Source of the DNA: Muricoccus pecuniae
GTDB lineage: Bacteria; Pseudomonadota; Alphaproteobacteria; Acetobacterales; Acetobacteraceae
Length of the DNA: 64,000 nt
Direction of reading: 5' to 3'
Assembly (NCBI RefSeq): GCF_014199205.1
Contig: NZ_JACIJD010000002.1
Location: 300,207 to 364,206, forward strand
Shown: in pieces, positions 20,525-28,818 of the stretch
Layout of the letters: each line of letters opens with the position of its first letter
Position numbering within the stretch: the stretch's first letter is position 1
Made by a program: the position numbers and the translations under genes
Notes under the pieces: model-generated
The model's input: the letters and a program-made list of their open reading frames with translations, nothing else
What the model was told of the DNA's origin: nothing
Databases searched by the model: none

Positions 20525-20991
20525 ATCGTGAAGTTGAGCGGCTCGGTCGCCGGGCGCTGAAGCCCCGCGGCCCCGGCGCGGCGCAGCAGGTCCTCCAGGG
20601 TCAGGCCTTCCAGTCGCTCGCGCAGGGCTTCGTCCAGCTCGGCCCAGAGCGGTCCCACCACCTTCTCGTGCAGCGGGCCGGCGAGGTCGCTGCCGCCCTC
20701 CGTCCCCTCAGCCACGGCCGCGACGGCCTCGGACAGGCGGATGTCCCGCGGGCGGCGGGCCAGGCGGTAGCCGCCCCGGGGACCGCGCACGCCTTCCAGC
20801 AGCCCCGCGCGGGACAGGGCCTGGAAGACGGGCTCGATGCCGCGCCGGGCGGCACCCAGCCGGTCCGCCACCTCGGCCCCGCCCGCGACGGGCCCGGTCG
20901 CGCCGCGCCCGGCGTGGAAGGCGACGTCCAGCAGCACCGAGATGGCGGTCAGCGCGCGGTCCTGCCGCAGCAGGCGAAGGGACTGTTCCAT
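20521..20991 (-). CDS. Rrf2 family transcriptional regulator without Fe-S cysteines
   Basis: A 156-residue winged-helix regulator. It shows the Rrf2 pattern: an N-terminal helix (DRALTAISVLLDVAFHAG), a recognition region (RRGIEPVFQALSRAGLL) and the wing VRGPRGGYRLARRP. The three cysteines that hold the Fe-S cluster in IscR/NsrR-type members are absent; the protein has no Cys at all. It must therefore sense something other than through a cluster. It is divergent from the FMN-binding protein gene at 21100, a plausible target. Confidence 0.88.
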   Translation of the reverse strand: MEQSLRLLRQDRALTAISVLLDVAFHAGRGATGPVAGGAEVADRLGAARRGIEPVFQALSRAGLLEGVRGPRGGYRLARRPRDIRLSEAVAAVAEGTEGGSDLAGPLHEKVVGPLWAELDEALRERLEGLTLEDLLRRAGAAGLQRPATEPLNFTI

Positions 20992-21099
20992 GCTGGTTAT
21001 CTACGCTGGAATGACGTGGATTTCCAGGCCCCGGCCCGCGGCTTCGCCGTGGCGGGATGGCGGGCTAGGCTCCGGCGAGCAGCGCGAGCAGGACACCCC

Positions 21100-21717
21100 A
21101 TGCCCGACATGATCGACAGCATCGAGGCGCTCGAGGCCCTCTATGGCGTGCCGAACGACGCCTCCACCGTGAAGGAGGTACCCGTCATCACACCGGAATA
21201 CCGAGCGATGATCGAGGCCTCGCCCTTCGCGGCGCTGGCGACGAGCGGGCCGGAGGGCCTCGACTGCTCCCCGCGCGGCGACAGGCCGGGGGAGCTGGTG
21301 CGGGTGGCGGACGAGCGCACGCTGCTGATGCCGGACCGGCGCGGGAACAACCGGATCGATTCGCTGCGCAACATCCTGCGCGACCCGCGCGTCGGGCTCA
21401 TGTTCCTCATCCCCGGCCATGGCAATGCGCTCCGCGTGAATGGCCGCGCGCGTGTCTCGGCCAGCCCCGCGCTGCTGGAGAGCTTCGCGGTAGAGGGCAG
21501 GGCACCGCGCAGCGTGATCGTGATCGCGGTGGAGAGCGTCTATTTCCAGTGCGCCCGGGCCGTGATCCGCGCCCGGCTCTGGGAGGCCGGGGCGCAGGTG
21601 GCGCCGGGCAGCCTGCCCACGCCGGGGCGCATCCTGGCCTCGCTGAGCGAGGGAAAGGTGGGGGGCGAGCCCTACGACTCCGGCTGGGCCGCGCGGGCGA
21701 AGGAGACGATGTGGTAG
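21100..21717 (+). CDS. pyridoxamine 5'-phosphate oxidase-like FMN-binding protein
   Basis: A 205-residue split-barrel flavoprotein of the pyridoxamine-phosphate-oxidase superfamily (MSMEG_1061-like). Typical segments are FAALATSGPEGLDCSPRGD, LLMPDRRGNNRIDSLRNI and GLMFLIPGHGNALRVNGRA. The C-terminal part (CARAVIRARLW) is also standard for this subgroup. The reaction is unknown; this subgroup often acts on small redox substrates. Chosen start is the ATG at 21100, just downstream of the divergent Rrf2 gene. Confidence 0.85.
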   Translation: MPDMIDSIEALEALYGVPNDASTVKEVPVITPEYRAMIEASPFAALATSGPEGLDCSPRGDRPGELVRVADERTLLMPDRRGNNRIDSLRNILRDPRVGLMFLIPGHGNALRVNGRARVSASPALLESFAVEGRAPRSVIVIAVESVYFQCARAVIRARLWEAGAQVAPGSLPTPGRILASLSEGKVGGEPYDSGWAARAKETMW

Positions 21718-21748
21718 CCGCCTCCGCCGCCTCGCGCGGGGCGGGGTG

Positions 21749-21952
21749 TCAGGCCGCCTGACGCAGGCCGAGCCCGCGCATCAGCACGAGCCGCGCGACG
21801 CGCGCCGCCTCGGAGGGATCGGGGAAGGCCGCGCCTTCCAGGTCCTCGAGCACGGGGTCGGTGGCGAGGAAGAGCCAGTCCTTCTCGCGCGCGACGGCGA
21901 CGCCGACGAAGCGTCCGTCCACGCTGATGGGGCGGGAGGCGAGCACTCTCAC
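21749..21952 (-). CDS. small hypothetical protein, translationally coupled to the gene before it
   Basis: A 67-residue protein starting at a GTG that overlaps the stop of the preceding 39-residue gene (GTGA). It looks like a single small beta-alpha domain: GRFVGVAVAREKDWLFLATD, followed by an acidic helix. No membrane segment, metal site or known motif. Function unknown. Confidence 0.55.
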   Translation of the reverse strand: MRVLASRPISVDGRFVGVAVAREKDWLFLATDPVLEDLEGAAFPDPSEAARVARLVLMRGLGLRQAA

Positions 21953-22068
21953 AGCCCTCCCATGGCACGAAGCAGGGCGCGCTCGATCTCGGACTGGCGC
22001 GGCGGCATCGGGGCGCGCGGGAAGAGGCGCGCGAAAAGGGCGCGCAGGGCGTGGGCGGTGCGGGTCAT
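21949..22068 (-). CDS. 39-residue hypothetical protein
   Basis: A very short gene with an AGGAGA ribosome site nine bases before its ATG at 22068. The product is basic and helical (TRTAHALRALFARLFPRA, then SEIERALLRAMGGL). Its stop overlaps the GTG of the 67-residue gene. The good ribosome site and the coupled overlap are the only evidence that it is real. Confidence 0.5.
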   Translation of the reverse strand: MTRTAHALRALFARLFPRAPMPPRQSEIERALLRAMGGL

Positions 22069-22207
22069 GGCGTCCGTCTCCTGGCCATCATCGGGCCTGG
22101 GAAAGGGGAAAATGCTGGGAGGGTCTGGCCGGGCGCTCAGCGCCGACAGCGCTCCGCCATCCTGTGTGCCGGCGCCATCTGGAACCCCCTGTCGAGGCTG
22201 GTTGGCA

Positions 22208-22222
22208 TGGCCCTAGATTTGC
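22208..22222 (+). promoter_or_regulatory. possible sigma-54 promoter upstream of cysK
   Basis: TGGCCCTAGATTTGC has GG at -24 and GC at -12 with the required ten bases between them. It lies about 125 bases before the cysK start in a 278-base gap that otherwise holds no gene. Matches of this size occur by chance in GC-rich DNA. Confidence 0.25.
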
Positions 22223-22346
22223 CCCTCGGCGGCCGTGGGTCAACGAAATGGAACAGTCGATTTTCGTGCATTTCCTGGCATGAACCATTCGTCCGGCGTG
22301 GATCGGCGATGGACGTCATCCCGCCCCCGCGGGATAAGCCCCTGTC

Positions 22347-23321
22347 ATGTCTGCATCCTCCGATAACCGATCCAATCCGCCGCGGGGGCGCCTTTATGGC
22401 AGCGTACTGGAGACGGTGGGCGGCACGCCGCTCGTGCGCCTGCCGCGGCTGGAAGCCTCCGAGGGGTTGGCCGCGCGGCTGGCGCTGAAGCTGGAGTTCT
22501 TCAATCCCCTGGCCTCGGTGAAGGACCGCATCGGCCTCGCCATGGTGGAGGAGGCCGAGCGCGCCGGCCTCATCGAGCCCGGCCGGTCCACCCTGGTGGA
22601 GCCGACCTCGGGCAACACCGGCATTGCCCTCGCCTTCGTGGCCGCCGCCAAGGGCTACCGGCTGGTGGTCGTCATGCCGGACGGCGCCAGCGAGGAGCGC
22701 CGCCGCATGATGGCGCTGCTGGGCGCGGAGCTGGTGCTCACCCCGGCCCGGCGCGGCATGGCCGGGGCGATCGAGCGGGCCGAGGCGGTGGTCGCCTCCA
22801 CCCTCGGCGCCTGGATGCCGCGGCAGTTCGACAACCCCGCCAATCCCGACATCCACGCCCGCACGACGGCCGAGGAGATCTGGGCCGACACAGGGGGAGA
22901 GGTGGACGCGGTGGTGGGCGGCGTCGGCACGGGCGGCACGCTGACGGGTATCGCGCGCGCCCTCAAGCCACGGCGGCCCGGCCTGCGCGTGATCGCGGTG
23001 GAGCCCGCCGAATCCGCCGTTCTCTCGGGCGACGAGCCCGGGCCACACGACATCCAGGGCATCGGCGCCGGCTTCCGCCCGGCGGTGCTGGAGCTGGAGC
23101 GGATGGACGCGGTGATCCCCGTCTCCGAGCGCGCGGCCATCGCCGCCGCCCGCCGCTGCGCGCGGGAGGAGGGAATCCCGATCGGCATTTCCTCCGGCGC
23201 CATGCTGCACGCGGCGCTGGAGGTGGCGCGCGATCCCGCGATGGAGGGGCGGCTGGTGGTCGGCATCGCCGCGAGCTTCGCCGAGCGTTACCTCTCGACG
23301 GAGCTCTTCGCGGGGCTCTGA
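22347..23321 (+). CDS. cysK: cysteine synthase A
   Basis: PLP enzyme making cysteine from O-acetylserine and sulfide, cytoplasmic. 324 residues. The PLP lysine is Lys59 in NPLASVKDR; the substrate loop is PTSGNTGIALAF; the phosphate-binding glycine loop is GGVGTGGTLTG; GISSGAMLHAA is near the C-terminus. The close homologue CysM cannot be fully excluded, but the motif set fits CysK. The esterase gene follows after 24 bases. Confidence 0.93.
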   Translation: MSASSDNRSNPPRGRLYGSVLETVGGTPLVRLPRLEASEGLAARLALKLEFFNPLASVKDRIGLAMVEEAERAGLIEPGRSTLVEPTSGNTGIALAFVAAAKGYRLVVVMPDGASEERRRMMALLGAELVLTPARRGMAGAIERAEAVVASTLGAWMPRQFDNPANPDIHARTTAEEIWADTGGEVDAVVGGVGTGGTLTGIARALKPRRPGLRVIAVEPAESAVLSGDEPGPHDIQGIGAGFRPAVLELERMDAVIPVSERAAIAAARRCAREEGIPIGISSGAMLHAALEVARDPAMEGRLVVGIAASFAERYLSTELFAGL

Positions 23322-23345
23322 TCCCGTGATGATGAGGTGACACGA

Positions 23346-24254
23346 GTGCCGAGCTTCCGCGCCTGGTTGGTGATGGCCCTCGTCCGGGCCACCCGCATGA
23401 AGGACAAGGCGCGGGATACGGCGCGCCTTCCCGAGCGGGTGCGGATGATCCAGGCAAGGGGGCCCGCCAGCCCCGGCGCCGCGAGGGAGAGGCGGCTGCG
23501 GATCGAGCGGCAGGGCTTCGGCGGCTACGAGCTGATCACCGCTGCCCCGAGGGAGGGGGACAGCCGCCACCACATCCTCTACCTCCATGGCGGCGCCTAT
23601 GTCTTCGACCTCCTGGACGTTCACTGGCGCGTGATCGAGGGGCTCATCCACCGCACGGGCGCGACGGTGAGCATCCCCATCTACCCCCTCGCGCCGGCCC
23701 GTTGCTGGAGCGACGTTTTCGCCCTCGTCCGCCCCCTGCACGCGGCGCTGGCGGAGAGGCACGGGGCGGAGAACCTGACGGTGATGGGCGATTCGGCGGG
23801 CGGCGGCATGACGCTCGCCCTGGCCCAGGAAATCCGCGACGCAGGGGAGGCGCTGCCGGCGCGGCTGGTGCTCCTCTCGCCCTGGCTGGACGTCGTCACA
23901 GACGACCCCGGCGTGGTCGCCGCCGAGGCGCGCGACCCCATGCTCGCCATCCCCGCCGCGAGGATGGCCGGGCGGTGGTACGCGCGGGACCTCTCCCTCC
24001 GCGATCCCCGCGTGAGCCCGATCTACGGCTCCCTGCGGGGCCTGCCGCCGATCGCCGTGTTCACGGGCACGCGGGACATGCTGAACGCCGATTCCCGCCG
24101 GCTGCGCGACAAGGCCGCGGAGGAGGGGGCCGACCTCATCTTCCGCGAGTATGACGGCCTGTGCCACGTCTGGATGGCCCTGCCGATGCCCGAGGCCCGG
24201 CAGGCGCTGGACGAGGCCGCCGCCTTCATGGAGGCGGCGGCCCCGGGGGATTAG
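23346..24254 (+). CDS. alpha/beta hydrolase, hormone-sensitive-lipase family
   Basis: Cytoplasmic carboxylesterase-type enzyme of 302 residues. The oxyanion motif is HGGAYVFD and the nucleophile elbow is GDSAGGGM; the catalytic Asp is probably in FTGTRDMLNAD and the His in YDGLCHVW. The GTG at 23346 is preferred over the GTG at 23337 because GAGGTGA lies just upstream as a ribosome site. Natural substrate unknown. Its 3' end overlaps the convergent ATP-grasp gene by four bases. Confidence 0.9.
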   Translation: MPSFRAWLVMALVRATRMKDKARDTARLPERVRMIQARGPASPGAARERRLRIERQGFGGYELITAAPREGDSRHHILYLHGGAYVFDLLDVHWRVIEGLIHRTGATVSIPIYPLAPARCWSDVFALVRPLHAALAERHGAENLTVMGDSAGGGMTLALAQEIRDAGEALPARLVLLSPWLDVVTDDPGVVAAEARDPMLAIPAARMAGRWYARDLSLRDPRVSPIYGSLRGLPPIAVFTGTRDMLNADSRRLRDKAAEEGADLIFREYDGLCHVWMALPMPEARQALDEAAAFMEAAAPGD

Positions 24255-25252
24255 GCCGCGGCGCGGCGGGTCCGCGCCAGCTCCGCGCCGAGGAAGGCCG
24301 CGATGGCGCCGGGGCCGGAGCGGTCCGTGCCGGCCAGCCCCGCCGCCGCCTCGGCATCAGGGTTGTAGTTCGTGTTGGTGTTGACGTCGTAGGTCAGCAC
24401 CTCGCCCTCCGGCGTGCGGATGAACTCGATGCCGGCCACCTCCACGCCGTTCGCGGCCAGGAAGCCCTCCAGCCGCTCCCGCTGGGCGGCATCGATCCCC
24501 TCGGGCAGCACGCGGAAGCGCGGGGCGGCCGCGGCGGGGGCGGTGCCCACGGGGCAGGCGGCGTCGCCGATGGCGGCGGAGGGGGCGGGCACCTCGCAGA
24601 CATCGGCGGGGCACAGCTCGAAGCCGGAGGAGGTGTCCACCTCCACCGCGTAGAGGAACCGGCCGCCGACGAACTCGGCGCGGGTGATGAAGGGGCGGGC
24701 GGCGCGGATGTAGTCCTGCAGCAGCCAGAGCCCGTCGGCCGGCAGCTCATCCTCCGGCGCATCGGCCAGGAAGGCGGCGAGCGCGTCGGCATCGGCGAAG
24801 AGGCGGACGCCCAGCCCCTTGCCGCCGCGATTGGGCTTGAGGATCAGGGGGCCCGTGCCGAAGCGGCGGCGCGCGGCCTCGACCACGTCACCCGCCTCGC
24901 CGCGCACCACCACCGTACCGGGCACGGCCACGCCGGCCGCCTCCAGCGCGGCGTATTGCCGGGCCTTGCTGATCTCCAGGTCCAGGGCGCGGGGGCCGTT
25001 CACCACGCGGCGGCCGTAGCGCTCCAGCCAGGCGAGCACGGCGGCCGTCAGCTCCGCGGAGTAGCGGTGCCCGCGCGTGTGGGAGGAGGCCGACATGCGG
25101 TTGTAGAACACGCCCTCGGGCGGCGGCCGGGAAAGGTCGAAGCTGCCGGCGGAGAGGTTCCACTCCGTCCAGGGCAGGCCGCGCTGATCGAAGGCGCGGG
25201 CGAGCGGCGGAAGCCACTCGGGATTTTCGTGGATAACGTGAATCTCTGACAT
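24251..25252 (-). CDS. RimK-like ATP-grasp protein
   Basis: A 333-residue protein with an ATP-grasp fold: ISKARQYAALEAAGV (entry to the fold), PLILKPNRGGKGLGVRLF (ATP-binding glycine loop), LLQDYI and the Mg-binding DVNTNTNYNPDAE at the C-terminus. Such enzymes usually ligate an amino acid to a carboxylate using ATP. No known pathway gene is adjacent; the nearest upstream genes are azlC/azlD. Start at 25252 gives MSEIHVIHENPEW. Substrate unknown. Confidence 0.8.
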   Translation of the reverse strand: MSEIHVIHENPEWLPPLARAFDQRGLPWTEWNLSAGSFDLSRPPPEGVFYNRMSASSHTRGHRYSAELTAAVLAWLERYGRRVVNGPRALDLEISKARQYAALEAAGVAVPGTVVVRGEAGDVVEAARRRFGTGPLILKPNRGGKGLGVRLFADADALAAFLADAPEDELPADGLWLLQDYIRAARPFITRAEFVGGRFLYAVEVDTSSGFELCPADVCEVPAPSAAIGDAACPVGTAPAAAAPRFRVLPEGIDAAQRERLEGFLAANGVEVAGIEFIRTPEGEVLTYDVNTNTNYNPDAEAAAGLAGTDRSGPGAIAAFLGAELARTRRAAA

Positions 25253-25314
25253 GCGATCGGCCTTTGCTTCGGCGCGCGATGTTGGCCGGCCGAGGCGCGC
25301 GGTCAAGGAGGCTC

Positions 25315-25620
25315 TCAGAGCCCGGCCCAGCGCAGCGCCGCCATGGCCGCGACCCCGACCACGATGGACAGCCCGAAATTACCCCACCGCACATGCACCG
25401 CCGCGCAGGGAATGCTCGCCAGCGCCGCCGCGAGGTCCTGCCGCGAGAGGGCCAGCGAAACATAGGCGGCGAAGAGCGGCGCGGGGAGGTTCCGCAGCAG
25501 GGCGTCGAGGAAAGGCGGGGTCCGCACGGCCCGAAGGATCGCGTAGCCCCCGGCGCGGCAGAGATAGGTGACGATCCCCATGGCCAGGATCGCCAGGGTG
25601 ACATCCAGGCGGAGCGTCAT
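25315..25620 (-). CDS. azlD: AzlD family branched-chain amino acid exporter small subunit
   Basis: Small four-helix membrane protein (101 residues) of the AzlD/YgaH family, partner of AzlC in exporting branched-chain amino acids or their analogues. The family signature TYLCRAGGYAILR near the N-terminus and LRNLPAPLFAAYVSLAL are present. Its start overlaps the azlC stop by four bases (ATGA), so the two are translated together. Confidence 0.9.
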   Translation of the reverse strand: MTLRLDVTLAILAMGIVTYLCRAGGYAILRAVRTPPFLDALLRNLPAPLFAAYVSLALSRQDLAAALASIPCAAVHVRWGNFGLSIVVGVAAMAALRWAGL

Positions 25621-26321
25621 GCCGCGCGCGCCCGCGTCTCCTGCCAGGCTCCCAGCGCGGCGCCGGCGAAGGCGCCGGCCAGCAGCGGCACCGGGGGCGG
25701 CAGGCGCAGCGCCTGGGCGGCCAGGGCGGTGGCCGCCGCCAGGATCCAGGGCGGCAGGTCCTGGCGCGGCCCGCGCCAGAGGGCGACGAGGATGACAACG
25801 AAGCTCGCCGTGGCCGCGAAGAAGAGCGGGTGGTCCGGAGGCAGCGCCACTACCGTGCCCATCGCATGCCCCGCCCCGGCCGCGGCCACCCAGCCGAGCC
25901 AGGTGAAGACGCCGAGGCCGAAGAGGAAGCCCGCATCGCGCCCCCCAGCCCTGTTCTCCGCCACGGAGAGGGCGAAGGAGTGGTCCACCGTGAGGAAGAG
26001 CGATCCCCAGAGGCGCCAGCCCCGGAGATGGTCCAACCAGAAGGAGAGGGCGGCGCCGATCGGCACCATGCGGATGTTCACCACCAGCGCCGCGAGGGCG
26101 ACGGCGAGGATGTCCGGCGGGTTCGTCCAGAGTTCCAGCGCCAGGAGCTGGGAAGCGCCGGCGAAGACGAGCCCGCTCATCAGTAGGGTCTCGGCGAGGC
26201 TCAGCCCCTTGCCCAGCGAGATGACCCCAACCACCAGCCCGAAGGGTATGATCCCGAGCAGCAACGGCACGCCGCGCCCGACGCCGCGCTTGATACCGGC
26301 GGAGGTGAAGGTGACGCGCAT
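25617..26321 (-). CDS. azlC: AzlC family branched-chain amino acid exporter large subunit
   Basis: Large membrane subunit of the AzlCD exporter, 234 residues from the ATG at 26321. Conserved features are GVPLLLGIIPFGLVVGV, LLMSGLVFAGASQLLALEL and NIRMVPIGAALSFWL. The N-terminal twelve residues of a longer reading frame are unrelated, so the internal ATG is preferred. Overlaps azlD by four bases. Confidence 0.92.
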   Translation of the reverse strand: MRVTFTSAGIKRGVGRGVPLLLGIIPFGLVVGVISLGKGLSLAETLLMSGLVFAGASQLLALELWTNPPDILAVALAALVVNIRMVPIGAALSFWLDHLRGWRLWGSLFLTVDHSFALSVAENRAGGRDAGFLFGLGVFTWLGWVAAAGAGHAMGTVVALPPDHPLFFAATASFVVILVALWRGPRQDLPPWILAAATALAAQALRLPPPVPLLAGAFAGAALGAWQETRARAA

Positions 26322-26384
26322 GGGCGCCCTATAGGCGGGAAGGGGCGCCCGCGCCATGCGGCGCCCCCTCCCGGAGGCGGTGCC

Positions 26385-26567
26385 TCAGTCGTTCTTGTGG
26401 CTGTTGTGCCCGCCCTTCTTCCCGGCGGCCGAGGCGCGCTCGGGGTTGTTGGCGAAGTTGTTGGGGTCGTGCTCCTTCCCGCTGCCGACCGTCTCCTGCG
26501 AGACGCCCTTCTTGCCGGCGGCGCTGTCGGACTTCTTGCCCTCGTTCCCTGAATGGCTGGTTGCCAC
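26385..26567 (-). CDS. KGG-repeat stress-induced protein
   Basis: A small, hydrophilic, Gly/Lys/Asn-rich protein with the KGG stress-protein repeat (NNPERASAAGKKGGHNS, and an earlier SAAGKKGVSQETVG). The GTG at 26567 is preferred over the ATG at 26585 because GGAGGT lies five bases upstream; this gives 60 residues. Proteins of this type (as in E. coli YciG) are induced by stress or stationary phase. Probably disordered. Confidence 0.8.
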   Translation of the reverse strand: MATSHSGNEGKKSDSAAGKKGVSQETVGSGKEHDPNNFANNPERASAAGKKGGHNSHKND

Positions 26568-26662
26568 GGCGGACCTCCGATTCATCGTGCTGCGTGGGAG
26601 GCCGTCGGGGCCTCCGCGGGATCAACGCGGGGAGCGCGGGAGGTTTGCTGCTCCCCGCCGGC

Positions 26663-27304
26663 TCAGCCGCGGCGGGACTCGATGATCCGGGCCTCCGCCT
26701 CGGCGCGGTCGAGGTCGAGCGCCCGCTCCGCCACCTCGCGCGGGAAGCCGGCGCGGGCGAGGGCGCCCATGGCCTTCATCCGCGCCGTCCTCAGCGCCTC
26801 CGCCTCCTCCGGCGGGTCGGGATCGAAGGGGCCCTGGCGCCGGCGGCGAAGATGGGCGAGGGCGGCCGTCACCTCGTCCGTCGCCGCTTCCTCCAGCGTC
26901 CCGGCGGCGGTCTCCCCGCCCACGCCCTTGGCCGCCAGATGCGCTGCGATGGCCCGCCGGGACCGCCCGGCGCGGGAGAGGCGGCGCGCGCGGGAGGCGG
27001 CGAAGGCGGCGTCGTCCACCGCCCCCGCGGAGACCATGCGCCTCGCCACGCTCGCCGCCGCCGCCCGCCCCTGGGCGACGATGGGGGCGATGGCCTCGGG
27101 CGCCATCCCCTCGCGCTCCGCCCGCTGCGCCCAACGCGCGACCCGGCGCTGCAGCACGCGGGTGAGGCCGGTCTCGGTAGCGGCGAAGCGGGCGAGGTGG
27201 TTCAGCGCGGCCTCGTGCAGCCGCGCCTCGGTGGGGGCGGGGCCGGCGCCGGGCGGGCGGCGCTCCCGCTTGCGCCGGTTCGGGGGCGAAGGGTCCTCGG
27301 CCAT
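26663..27304 (-). CDS. recX: RecX family regulatory protein
   Basis: RecX proteins bind RecA filaments and limit recombinase activity. The 213-residue product is almost wholly helical, with the three repeated three-helix motifs: LNHLARFAATETGLTRVLQR, DDAAFAASRARRLSRAGRSR and the C-terminal GFPREVAERALDL. The ATG at 27304 is used because the longer frame upstream shows no conserved sequence. recA is not adjacent. Confidence 0.82.
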   Translation of the reverse strand: MAEDPSPPNRRKRERRPPGAGPAPTEARLHEAALNHLARFAATETGLTRVLQRRVARWAQRAEREGMAPEAIAPIVAQGRAAAASVARRMVSAGAVDDAAFAASRARRLSRAGRSRRAIAAHLAAKGVGGETAAGTLEEAATDEVTAALAHLRRRRQGPFDPDPPEEAEALRTARMKAMGALARAGFPREVAERALDLDRAEAEARIIESRRG

Positions 27305-27420
27305 CGGGAGAACCTGCCACGGCGCCGCCGGCCCGGCGAGGGGAAGGCGAGTGCCGCAACCCCCCCTCGCCGGCGGGCGTTCCAGCCGCACGACTCAGAC
27401 GACGCCGTAAGGAGACGCCG

Positions 27421-28617
27421 ATGACCAATCGATCCTACAAGTCCAGCCTGATGGGCCTCACCGCTGCTGCTGCCCTGCTCGCCCTCCCGGCATTCGCCCA
27501 GAGCCAGTCCCAGCCGCGCGACGGCGCGCCGGGCAACCCGCCCTCCACCGCCACCCAGCGCGCGGCCGATGCCGCGACGGGCAACCGCACCCCGGCCGAC
27601 GGCACGCCGGGCAATCCCCCGGGCACGGCGGTCGGCCGGGCCGCGGAGCGCGCGGGCAATGCCGTGAGCGGAGCGACGGAGCGTGCCGGTAACAACGCCG
27701 CCGAGGCGAACCAGCGCGCGGGCGACCCGCTGAACACCCAGAACCGGCCTGACGGCACCCCCGGCAACCCGCCCGGCACCGCGCTCGGCCGCGCCGCCGA
27801 CCGCGCGACCGACAGCGCCAGCGGCGCGAACCAGCGCGCCGGCGATCCGGCGAACACGAACAACCAGCCGGACGGCACCGCCGGCAACCCGCCGGGCACG
27901 GCGGTCAGCCGCGGCGTGGACCGCGCGCTCGGCACCAACATCTCCGGCGCCTTCCCGCAGAACGAGGGGCCGGCGACCGACGGCACCCGCGCGAGCACGA
28001 CGGGCCGCAGCCCCGCCGCTGACCGCGAGAACGAGCCCGCCGCCGCCAACGCCAATCCCGGCGCCATGGGCAGCAACCAGGCGGTGAACCGTGGCGCGAG
28101 CGGCGCCCAGGGCCCCGGCCAGACCCAGCCCGGCGCCGTGAACGCCACCCCCGATGGCGGCCAGGCCCGCGCCGGCACGACGAGCGTGCCGCTGCAGAAC
28201 CAGGCGGCCGGTAATGCCCCCGCCAACCCCAACGGCCCGGGCAGCATGCCGGCGGCCGGCGCCACGGCGGGTGCCGCTTCGGGTGGCGCGGCAGCCACCG
28301 CCTCCGGCGGCACCGCCGCCACGGCCCCGATGGCGCAGACGGACCGGGCGAGCCGCATCATCGGCTCCAGCGTCTACAACGAGCGCAACGAGGCCATCGG
28401 CTCGGTGGATGACCTCGTCCTCGCCTCGGGCGGCTCTTCGCCCATGGCGATCGTCTCGGTCGGCGGCTTCCTCGGGATCGGTGCGAAGCTCGTGGCCGTG
28501 CCGATGTCCGACCTCCGCTGGTCGGCGGCCGACAACCGCTGGACGATCACCGGCGCGACGCGGGAGAGCCTGACCTCGCTTCCCGCCTACTCCTACGACG
28601 CCGCGCGCCGCGGCTGA
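27421..28617 (+). CDS. exported PGNPPGT-repeat protein with C-terminal PRC-barrel
   Basis: A 398-residue protein with a signal peptide (ALLALPAFAQS, cleavage near residue 27). Four imperfect repeats of about 35-45 residues follow, each carrying DGxPGNPPGTAxxRAxxRA. After a long Ala/Gly/Asn/Pro linker comes a PRC-barrel-like domain at about 315-392 (IIGSSVYNERNEAIGSVDDL, VPMSDLRW). PRC-barrel domains in exported alphaproteobacterial proteins are common, but this repeat array is not one I recognise. Located in the periplasm or outside the cell. The next gene carries the same repeats. Confidence 0.8.
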   Translation: MTNRSYKSSLMGLTAAAALLALPAFAQSQSQPRDGAPGNPPSTATQRAADAATGNRTPADGTPGNPPGTAVGRAAERAGNAVSGATERAGNNAAEANQRAGDPLNTQNRPDGTPGNPPGTALGRAADRATDSASGANQRAGDPANTNNQPDGTAGNPPGTAVSRGVDRALGTNISGAFPQNEGPATDGTRASTTGRSPAADRENEPAAANANPGAMGSNQAVNRGASGAQGPGQTQPGAVNATPDGGQARAGTTSVPLQNQAAGNAPANPNGPGSMPAAGATAGAASGGAAATASGGTAATAPMAQTDRASRIIGSSVYNERNEAIGSVDDLVLASGGSSPMAIVSVGGFLGIGAKLVAVPMSDLRWSAADNRWTITGATRESLTSLPAYSYDAARRG

Positions 28618-28642
28618 TCGGCTTCTTCCTGCGGCATTGACG

Positions 28643-28672
28643 GGGGTCCGGACGCGAAGGCGTCCGGACCCC
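28643..28672 (+). terminator. strong intrinsic terminator after the PRC-barrel gene
   Basis: A 13-base perfect stem (28643-28655 with 28660-28672) closed by the tetraloop GAAG and followed by TTTCTCGTTT. It lies 25 bases past the stop codon and is the best terminator in the window. Confidence 0.9.
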
Positions 28673-28818
28673 TTTCTCGTTTCGTGCCATGCGACACGGT
28701 GCTCAAAAATGAAAAGATGACGCAACGGAAAGCGGAACCACCGCCGGGATGTCGCGTTGCCCTCACAGGTCCCGGCGAGACATGCGGGATCAGAACAACC
28801 GACCGGAGAAGGCATCCG

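Noticed and set aside
22137..24167. Long minus-strand open frame over cysK and the esterase
   Set aside because: It is a shadow produced by high GC; the plus-strand frames show clear family motifs and this one shows none.
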